8,143 bases of DNA, taken from Bacteroidota bacterium (lineage in GTDB: Bacteria; Bacteroidota; Ignavibacteria; SZUA-365; JAADGX01). Location of the stretch: positions 1 to 8,143 of the forward strand of contig JAJRXL010000091.1 of assembly GCA_024276335.1 (NCBI GenBank). Reading direction: 5' to 3'. Positions within the stretch are counted from its first letter, which is position 1. Every line of letters starts with the position of its first letter. Below, one piece after another: positions 1 through 5,043 of this stretch. Both the position numbers and the translations under genes were made by a program. The notes under the pieces are model-generated. The model saw only the letters and a list, made by a program, of their open reading frames with translations. It had not been told where the DNA came from and did not search any database.

Positions 1-42
1 GGCAAGTACAATCAGGCTTTTTCTTGGTATGGTCATCTTCAT
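1..42 (-). CDS. Possible N-terminus of a further gene, cut by the window edge
   Basis: An open frame begins with an ATG that overlaps the uppP stop codon (ATGA) and runs to the left edge. It reads MKMTIPRKSLIVLA. A second in-frame ATG lies six bases further on. The basic start followed by a hydrophobic run would suit a signal peptide or a first membrane helix, and the overlap would suit continued translation from uppP. Only 14 codons are visible, so neither its reality nor its function can be judged. A chance frame is a serious alternative. Confidence 0.3.
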   Translation of the reverse strand, partial: MKMTIPRKSLIVLA

Positions 43-860
43 GGCTGAATAGTTCCGCTTAGGACAAGAATCAAGATCAGTATTCCAAGTATAATACGAT
101 ACCAGATGAAAAGAAATGTCTTATGTGTTCTCAGGAAGCGGAGCAAGAAAGCAATGGCAGCATACCCGACAATGCCCGCAGCAAAGGTGGATACAACAAG
201 CGCCATCGTATTGTCGAACGTAAGCGTCTCGCGGATGGAGATGAGCTCGAACACACCGCTGGCAAAAACGGCCGGGATGCTGAGAAGAAACGAAAAGCGG
301 GCGGCGGCTTCGCGCGTCAACCCGATGAACATGCCTGCGGTAATTGTCGTTCCCGACCGGGAAGCGCCGGGAATCAACGCTAATGCCTGGGCCCAGCCGA
401 TGATCTGTGTGTCCTTCAGGTTCATGCCGTCAATGCCCCGCCGAAACGAGGAAACCTTCTCGGCAACCCACATAACGAGGGCGAGGAGAATAAGGCTCGA
501 GGATATAACGTACAGGGAGCGGAACGAGGTTTCGATAGATTCCTTGAACAGGAGGCCGCAAACCCCGATAGGAATGGTACCCAAGATGATCATCCAGGCC
601 ATCTTGCTGTCCGGCTCACTGAAGGGACGAAAGGGAATAACGGAGCGCACGAAAGCCTTTGCCAACCGCTGGATGTCGCTTGAAAAATACACGAGGACAG
701 CGATCAACGTACCGATTTGGGTCACGGCGGTGAACGCGGCGCCCGGGTCTTCCCAGCCGCACAGCGCGGGGACAATACGAAGATGAGCCGTGCTGCTGAT
801 AGGTAGGAACTCCGTCAACCCCTGCACGATGCCCAACAGAGCGGCCTGGAAAAGATTCAT
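39..860 (-). CDS. uppP: Undecaprenyl-diphosphatase UppP (BacA family)
   Basis: This integral inner-membrane enzyme removes a phosphate from undecaprenyl diphosphate. It regenerates the C55 lipid carrier used for peptidoglycan, O-antigen and other surface polymers; overexpression in other species gives bacitracin resistance. The 273 residues match the usual family length of about 255-285. The first signature is at residues 13-27: Q13xxxE17 followed by PISSTAHL, holding the family's acidic and His residues (E17, H26). The second is PGASRSGTT at 164-172, with R168 in the phosphate-binding position. Many hydrophobic helices follow to the C-terminus, including one at about 255-270. The ATG start shares an ATGA overlap with the stop of the upstream oxidoreductase, and no strong Shine-Dalgarno lies at the right distance, so translational coupling is likely. 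The identification is secure from both motifs and length. Confidence 0.96.
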   Translation of the reverse strand: MNLFQAALLGIVQGLTEFLPISSTAHLRIVPALCGWEDPGAAFTAVTQIGTLIAVLVYFSSDIQRLAKAFVRSVIPFRPFSEPDSKMAWMIILGTIPIGVCGLLFKESIETSFRSLYVISSSLILLALVMWVAEKVSSFRRGIDGMNLKDTQIIGWAQALALIPGASRSGTTITAGMFIGLTREAAARFSFLLSIPAVFASGVFELISIRETLTFDNTMALVVSTFAAGIVGYAAIAFLLRFLRTHKTFLFIWYRIILGILILILVLSGTIQP

Positions 861-3076
861 GTTGCGGACGATCCTGTTGAAAGATACGACGGATCATTCA
901 CGAGTACGGTGCTTTTCGTATTCAGACTTTCCAGTATTTTAAAGGTTGTTTGCGAGGTAATGAAGATATCCTTGACGGGGATGATCTCGCGGCGCTTTTC
1001 CCTGATGGCGCTTATGAACGCCTGGATTTCCGCCTTGTGCCCCTTGTCTCCTTTTCCGCGTTTCTTCGTTTGCTTCATGTCGCGGGCGAGCACGAGCGAG
1101 GAAAAATTGTTCATGATCGCTGAGGAATTCCCACCGCTCATCGTAATAGTTTCTTTCGGCATGGAACGGTCGTTGTTGGCAACGTAGGATATTGTGACAA
1201 CCGAGCCGCCGCTCATGCGCATCGTGACTGCCATGTTATCGTACGGGGTGACGGTCGTGGTTTCGGTAGCAATGCACTCGGCGTGCAATCGCTCCGGCGT
1301 TTCGTCGGTCAGGAAAGATACCGTGTCGATGAAATGGCAGACTTCGCCCACGATGCGCCCTCCACCTTCGCCCGGATCCTGTATCCAGTGGTCTTTCGGG
1401 ATGAACCCCGCGTTCACGTGGTACTGGATGCACTTGGGTTCGCGGATGAGTCGAAAGAAATCCTTCATTTCCCGGACCAGCGGAGCGAAGCGACGGTTGT
1501 AGCCCACCATGAGAATGGGGCGGGTACGCTCGGGTATCGCGTAGTACAGACGCTCGAGTTCTTCCAGTTCCTGCGGATGCAACGCCAACGGTTTTTCCAC
1601 GAAGACGTTCAGCTTTTGCTCCAGGGCCGATTTGACCAGCCTGAAATGGCTCCCGTGTCGTGTTGCGATGAAAACGGTACCGATGCGCTCGTGCGCAAGG
1701 ATATCCTGTTCGTTCGTTGTCGAGAAGATAAACCCGAACTTGTTTCGGACGTCGGCGGCGGTGAGGCCGGTCCGGTTGCAGACGCCTTCCAGTGTCAGGT
1801 CGTCAACGTTTTGGAGATGCGGAATCAAGTAGCCCGTGGCAAAGCTGCCTGCGCCGATAAAACCAATACAGAGCGGACTCCTGGCTTTGGAAATCACAAC
1901 AGGCGGCGACTCGGTAACTTCCGTGATGGCGAGCAACTCGTCGCGATCCAGGTCTTCGTATTGCAAGAGTATGCCGAGATAGAATTCGGTTTTTTCCCCG
2001 GCGATCAATTCATAGGCACGCTCGGCGTCGTGAATAGAAAAGGTATGCGTGATGAGGTCTTTCATCGCCACTTTTCCCTCTGCGATCAACCGAACGAACG
2101 CCTGCATGTTGCGGTTCATGGTCCATCGGACGTAGGCAGGAGGGAAGTCCTGGCCTTTCTTTTCATAGTCCACGTTGTAGCGCCCGGGGCCATAGGATCG
2201 TGACAGCCGGATTTCCAGTTCTTTCTGATAGTACACGGAGCGAGGGATATCCATTCCAACCGCACCGACTATCGTGACACGCCCTCGCTCGCGGCAAACG
2301 CGCCCGGCGAGCGTCACCGGGTCGTTGCTCGAAGTTCCGGCGGTAATGATAACCGCGTCAGCGCCGATACCCGTAGTTGCACTTTCGATAGTGGATTCCA
2401 CCGGGTCGTTGTTCCTGTGCAGGACGATATCCGCGCCCGATTTTTCGGCTTCGACCAGCGTGTTCGGGTCGATGTCGATCCCGATGACTTTGCAACCATT
2501 AGCTTTGAGCATCTGGATGGTCAACTGGCCGATGATCCCCAGACCAATGACCACAATTGTTTCACCCAGGGTCGGATTGGTTTGACGGATGCCCTGCATG
2601 GCGATCGCTCCCAGCGTTGTAAAAGCGGCGTAGTCCAGGGGAACGGAATCAGGCACTTTCACGAGAAGATTCCTGGGAACGGCAATGACGTCGCTGTGGA
2701 ACGCGTATTCCGCGCCTGCGCAAGCAACACGGTCGCCTATCTCGATATCCTGGATCGAAGGGTCAACGGCGAGGACAATACCGGCGTTGCTGTATCCCAG
2801 TGCCGCAGCGGATTCAAGCTTGTTGCGCACGCGTTTGTACGTCGTGGCAAAACCCGTGCGTCGAATTTCATCGACGATCTTGCGGACTTCATCGGGTTGG
2901 GAGCGGGCCCGATGGAGGAGGGATGACCTTCGGTTATCGATCGTGGTTTTTTCAGTGCCAGGGCTCAGGGCTGATGAATAGACCTTCACCAGTATTTTCC
3001 CCGCTTCTTGCCGCGGAACCGATACGTCGACAACCGTGATTTCGCCAGTTCTGATGTTTTGTGCCAGTTGCTTCAT
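857..3076 (-). CDS. Bi-domain oxidoreductase: zinc-type alcohol dehydrogenase-like half fused to a Gfo/Idh/MocA half
   Basis: Two NAD(P)-dependent oxidoreductase modules lie in one 739-residue chain. Residues 1 to about 375 resemble medium-chain dehydrogenases: a GroES-like part, then a Rossmann fold with GLGIIG at 178-183 and an acidic IDID strand end. Residues about 400-739 resemble Gfo/Idh/MocA sugar dehydrogenases: GAGSFA at 408-413, EKPL at 494-497 (K495 is the expected catalytic lysine) and VGEVCHFID with H581 and D584. In the first half the usual zinc-ligand region CGTDxH reads SPGTEK, and no four-Cys structural zinc lobe is visible, so ordinary zinc catalysis is doubtful. Such fusions are known and often sit in polysaccharide gene clusters; the substrate here is unknown. 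I chose the ATG at 3076, because GGAG lies just before it and a TTG three codons upstream has no ribosome binding site. The 3' end overlaps uppP. Confidence 0.88.
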   Translation of the reverse strand: MKQLAQNIRTGEITVVDVSVPRQEAGKILVKVYSSALSPGTEKTTIDNRRSSLLHRARSQPDEVRKIVDEIRRTGFATTYKRVRNKLESAAALGYSNAGIVLAVDPSIQDIEIGDRVACAGAEYAFHSDVIAVPRNLLVKVPDSVPLDYAAFTTLGAIAMQGIRQTNPTLGETIVVIGLGIIGQLTIQMLKANGCKVIGIDIDPNTLVEAEKSGADIVLHRNNDPVESTIESATTGIGADAVIITAGTSSNDPVTLAGRVCRERGRVTIVGAVGMDIPRSVYYQKELEIRLSRSYGPGRYNVDYEKKGQDFPPAYVRWTMNRNMQAFVRLIAEGKVAMKDLITHTFSIHDAERAYELIAGEKTEFYLGILLQYEDLDRDELLAITEVTESPPVVISKARSPLCIGFIGAGSFATGYLIPHLQNVDDLTLEGVCNRTGLTAADVRNKFGFIFSTTNEQDILAHERIGTVFIATRHGSHFRLVKSALEQKLNVFVEKPLALHPQELEELERLYYAIPERTRPILMVGYNRRFAPLVREMKDFFRLIREPKCIQYHVNAGFIPKDHWIQDPGEGGGRIVGEVCHFIDTVSFLTDETPERLHAECIATETTTVTPYDNMAVTMRMSGGSVVTISYVANNDRSMPKETITMSGGNSSAIMNNFSSLVLARDMKQTKKRGKGDKGHKAEIQAFISAIREKRREIIPVKDIFITSQTTFKILESLNTKSTVLVNDPSYLSTGSSAT

Positions 3077-3090
3077 ACGCTCCAAAATAG

Positions 3091-3121
3091 AAAAACCGCA
3101 GGATATTCCATACGGTTTTTT
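3091..3121. terminator. Candidate intrinsic terminator, possibly bidirectional
   Basis: AAAAACCG (3091-3098) and CGGTTTTT (3113-3120, with one further T) form a perfect inverted repeat. Inside it GGA-TAT-TCC can pair as well. On the minus strand the hairpin ends in a T-run and lies between the stop of the CpxP-like gene and the start of the oxidoreductase, so it could end the sigma-factor transcript. Stem G+C is modest, and the T-run ends about 15 bases before the oxidoreductase ATG. It may therefore be leaky, or act on the oxidoreductase mRNA as a 5' structure. A weak promoter-like pair (TTGCCT, 17 bases, TATCCT) overlaps it on the minus strand. Confidence 0.45.
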
Positions 3122-3145
3122 GAGGCAAATCCAAGTGGCTATATA

Positions 3146-3643
3146 TCAGTGGTTCATTTTTTGTCGCTTGCGGCGTTCCATTTGCCACTTCCGAATGATT
3201 CTGCGAATTTCATCTTTGAATTTCTTCTCGAAAAGGAGGTACTTCGCTTGCTGCTCAACCGTTAACAAGTCGCCGAGAGATCGGAAATACGCCAGTCGTG
3301 CTTCGGTCATTTCCTTTCCAATCGTGGTGTATCGGTCGATGAGAGTTTTCAGCTCATCTTCGGAAGATCCCTGTTCAACAGCCTTTTTCAATTGCGTGAT
3401 GATCTTGTTTCGTTCCTCCTCGCGGCGCTTTTCTTCTTTGCTGAAATTCTTCTCCCTGGTGACGAATCTCACGGCCTGCTCTTCCTCGAGATCGAGATAA
3501 TCAAGTAATTTAAACCTCCGGATTTCTTCGATGCGTTTTCGGATGTCAGCATTCTCAAATCTCGGTTGGCTCAAGGACGGAACGGTTTCCACGAGTACAA
3601 GCACGACGATCAGTTGGATGGATTTCCACAGTCTGCGATTCAT
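3146..3643 (-). CDS. Secreted CpxP/Spy-like protein with LTxxQ-type motif
   Basis: A 165-residue protein with a signal peptide: basic MNRRLWK, a hydrophobic core to about residue 20, and likely signal peptidase I cleavage near SLS|Q at 25-26. The mature part is almost entirely predicted helix, rich in Arg, Lys and Glu. It carries LLTVEQQAKYLLFEKKF at 126-142, which matches the LTxxQ motif of CpxP/Spy periplasmic proteins, and a weaker copy, LDLEEEQAVRFV, at 50-61. Related proteins act as periplasmic chaperones or as modulators of envelope-stress sensors. The only His is the last residue, so a CnrX- or ZraP-like metal site is not evident. It is the third gene after an ECF sigma factor and its anti-sigma factor, 15 bases behind the latter, which suggests that it feeds back on that pair. 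Family assignment is by motif and architecture only. Confidence 0.72.
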   Translation of the reverse strand: MNRRLWKSIQLIVVLVLVETVPSLSQPRFENADIRKRIEEIRRFKLLDYLDLEEEQAVRFVTREKNFSKEEKRREEERNKIITQLKKAVEQGSSEDELKTLIDRYTTIGKEMTEARLAYFRSLGDLLTVEQQAKYLLFEKKFKDEIRRIIRKWQMERRKRQKMNH

Positions 3644-3648
3644 GATAG

Positions 3649-3653
3649 CCTCC
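3649..3653 (-). promoter_or_regulatory. Ribosome binding site deciding the CpxP-like start
   Basis: The minus strand reads GGAGG, five bases before the ATG at 3643. An in-frame GTG at 3655 would extend the protein by four residues, but it overlaps this site and has no ribosome binding site of its own. The ATG is therefore the better start. Confidence 0.75.
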
Positions 3654-3658
3654 ACAAT

Positions 3659-4312
3659 TTACAGCAGTGATTGCTTTTCAAAGTCCTTCAGGATATCCTC
3701 TGAAACCTCTGACGGCAGTGATTCAAGAATATCTTCCGGGTCAGTTGTAATAAGTGCATACGACAAAGCATCGTTCGTACTTATGAGGGTAAAAGATTCC
3801 GAGACAGTGATAAAAGCGTTGTCCGGCATATCCAGCAAAGAGTTTGAAGTAATTTCTTCAAAAGAAGTTTGGCTGGATGCAAGAAGTTCTTCAATTTCGA
3901 GCGACTCGGTATCGATGTTCTGAAAGAGCGACTCTTTTTCCTGTTCGGTGAATAGCGGATAATTGTTTCCACCTGTTGAAGGACCCAACAGCAGAAACAG
4001 CCCCAGGATGAGAACGGCCGCCGGAGCCGCGGCGTAACGAACGAAACGAGGATACGATACCCAGGGAGTACGGACTTTTTTCCCCGCATAAACCCTCGTA
4101 CGGATACCCGGGAGCAGGTTGATCTTCGGAGCAGAAGCACGTTCCAGGCTCTTGACATTGTCAAGAAGTATGAACGTGCTGCGCAGATTCTCCTCCTTTT
4201 TTCGACATCGCACACACGATTTCAAATGCCCGCGTACGTCCTGCATTTCCGCTATCGGCAGCTTGTTCGTGACGAAATCGGGAAGTTTTTGCTCGAATTC
4301 CTTACAACGCAT
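3659..4312 (-). CDS. Transmembrane anti-sigma factor with N-terminal zinc-finger (ZAS/zf-HC2) domain
   Basis: A 217-residue single-pass membrane protein. The cytoplasmic N-terminus has the HxxxCxxC signature of zinc-binding anti-sigma domains (H29, C33, C36), with an additional Cys at position 3. In this family the domain clamps the cognate ECF sigma factor. One hydrophobic segment at about 92-110 follows a basic stretch (positive inside). The remaining 105 or so residues should lie in the periplasm; they are markedly acidic (about 23 Asp/Glu against 3 Lys/Arg in residues 120-217) and match no domain I recognise. The gene starts inside the end of the sigma gene (11-base overlap) and has no well-placed Shine-Dalgarno, so coupled translation is likely and would keep the two proteins in proportion. 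Whether release is by regulated proteolysis or by conformational change cannot be told. Confidence 0.85.
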   Translation of the reverse strand: MRCKEFEQKLPDFVTNKLPIAEMQDVRGHLKSCVRCRKKEENLRSTFILLDNVKSLERASAPKINLLPGIRTRVYAGKKVRTPWVSYPRFVRYAAAPAAVLILGLFLLLGPSTGGNNYPLFTEQEKESLFQNIDTESLEIEELLASSQTSFEEITSNSLLDMPDNAFITVSESFTLISTNDALSYALITTDPEDILESLPSEVSEDILKDFEKQSLL

Positions 4313-4850
4313 TTTTTACATACGCCTCTATCTTTTTTACAGCATGAAAATAATTTGCCTTCAATCCACCGACGGAAGTGCCCAGGATGGTTGAAATATC
4401 TTCATAGGGAAGTTCTTCGTAATACCTGAGCAAAAAGACGACTTTTTGTTTTTCCGGAAGACGTTCGATGGCATTGATTATCAATTGTTGCATTTCCTCT
4501 TTTTCACAATCCTGGATTGGCGTCTGGTCTTTCGAGGGTACTTCCTTCGATAGATCGTCAAACGACAGGAGTTGCCTGAATTTCCGCTTGCGCAAATGGT
4601 TCAGGCTCATATTAATCCCGATCCTGTACAGCCATGTGTACACCGTGGAATCTTCCCTGAATGACCTGATTTTCTGATACGCTTTCACGAATACATCCTG
4701 CGTAAGATCAATGGCATCGTCGTGGTTCCTGACCATTCTCTTGATAATCCAGTAGATCTTTTCCTGGTACCGGGTTACCAAGGCATCGAATGCATACCGG
4801 TCACCTTTTTTACAACGCGTGACCAGCTCCTGGTCTGTCCTCTCGGTCAT
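4302..4850 (-). CDS. ECF-family RNA polymerase sigma factor (RpoE-like)
   Basis: A 182-residue group IV sigma-70 factor with the two expected domains. Region 2 (about 18-88) includes DLTQDVFVKAYQKI at 48-61, which binds core polymerase, and the -10-recognising TWLYRIGINMSLNHLRKRK at 72-90. Region 4 (about 120-178) includes RLPEKQKVVFLLRYYEELPYEDI and the helix-turn-helix LGTSVGGLKANYFHAVKKI at 156-174. No extra C-terminal domain is present. The frame stays open to 5024, but that stretch has no sigma homology and covers the promoter region. The ATG at 4850 puts the family-typical MTERTDQELVTRCKKGD at the N-terminus, with GGGA just upstream. In-frame ATGs at 4868 and 4874 are possible alternatives. 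It is first in the operon with its anti-sigma factor and a CpxP-like gene, and probably controls an envelope-stress regulon. Confidence 0.92.
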   Translation of the reverse strand: MTERTDQELVTRCKKGDRYAFDALVTRYQEKIYWIIKRMVRNHDDAIDLTQDVFVKAYQKIRSFREDSTVYTWLYRIGINMSLNHLRKRKFRQLLSFDDLSKEVPSKDQTPIQDCEKEEMQQLIINAIERLPEKQKVVFLLRYYEELPYEDISTILGTSVGGLKANYFHAVKKIEAYVKNAL

Positions 4851-4925
4851 TTTTTCCCGGTACGCCATGTACATGCAAAAGACACGTGCCTTCCTGATTG
4901 GTTTAATCGAAACTGGCCCTGGAAA

Positions 4926-4956
4926 TCTATAACAGGCTGGCTTGTAAAAATTACAA
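4926..4956 (-). promoter_or_regulatory. Candidate promoter of the sigma-factor operon
   Basis: On the minus strand TTGTAA (4956-4951) is followed 19 bases later by TATAGA (4931-4926), preceded by TGT (4934-4932) as in an extended -10 element. It lies about 75 bases before the sigma start. The spacer is longer than the ideal 17, and the -10 matches at four of six positions, so the call is tentative. I see no convincing ECF-type GGAAC/TCT promoter here, so self-activation is not evident from sequence. Confidence 0.3.
4942..4956. promoter_or_regulatory. Perfect palindrome TTGTAA-AAA-TTACAA, candidate operator
   Basis: Two six-base arms are separated by three A residues in the divergent region between the sigma operon and the kinase gene. 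It covers the putative -35 of the sigma operon, where a dimeric repressor or activator could act. No known consensus is claimed. An A+T-rich palindrome this short can arise by chance. Confidence 0.3.
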
Positions 4957-4980
4957 CAAGAAATTGATTTTTCTATGGAC

Positions 4981-4989
4981 TGTTTTAAT
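4981..4989 (+). promoter_or_regulatory. Candidate extended -10 element upstream of the kinase gene
   Basis: TGTTTTAAT matches the extended -10 form TGnTATAAT at all but one defined position and would start transcription near 4996, about 48 bases before the GTG. The nearest -35-like hexamer (TTGATT at 4964-4969) is only 14 bases away, so a standard promoter is not supported. As an alternative, TATCTTTG at 4997-5004 fits the TAnnTTTG -7 element described for Bacteroidota, but it lacks a TTG at the right distance. Confidence 0.27.
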
Positions 4990-5010
4990 TTTGTCTTATC
5001 TTTGAGGTAG

Positions 5011-5025
5011 AATGTTTGAAACATT
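5011..5025. promoter_or_regulatory. Perfect palindrome AATGTTT-G-AAACATT in the kinase leader
   Basis: Two seven-base arms surround a single G, 18 bases before the GTG start of the kinase gene. It would fall in the 5' untranslated region of the kinase transcript. Either an operator for a dimeric regulator or a chance A+T-rich repeat is possible. It is too tight (one-base loop) to act as an RNA hairpin without opening the inner pairs. Confidence 0.35.
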
Positions 5026-5043
5026 TTCCACCATGAGAGAAAA

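Noticed and set aside
106..786. 226-codon open frame on the plus strand opposite uppP
   Set aside because: It is antisense to an unmistakable UppP, and its product is low-complexity Arg/Met/Ser-rich sequence typical of shadow frames.
1283..2203. 306-codon open frame on the plus strand opposite the oxidoreductase
   Set aside because: It lies wholly antisense to a well-supported gene with clear motifs, is broken by nothing only because of codon bias, and has no recognisable domain or ribosome binding site.
3010..3065. TGGCAC on the minus strand near the oxidoreductase start as a sigma-54 -24 box
   Set aside because: It lies inside the coding region and no TTGC follows five bases later.
4911..4935. 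TGGCCCTGG stretch considered as a sigma-54 -24/-12 promoter
   Set aside because: No TGC element follows at the required spacing, and no GG/GC pair 10 bases apart fits on either strand.
4851..5024. N-terminal extension of the sigma factor by 58 residues, including several Cys
   Set aside because: No sigma homology, no ribosome binding site at 5024, and it would cover the whole promoter region. It is open by chance.
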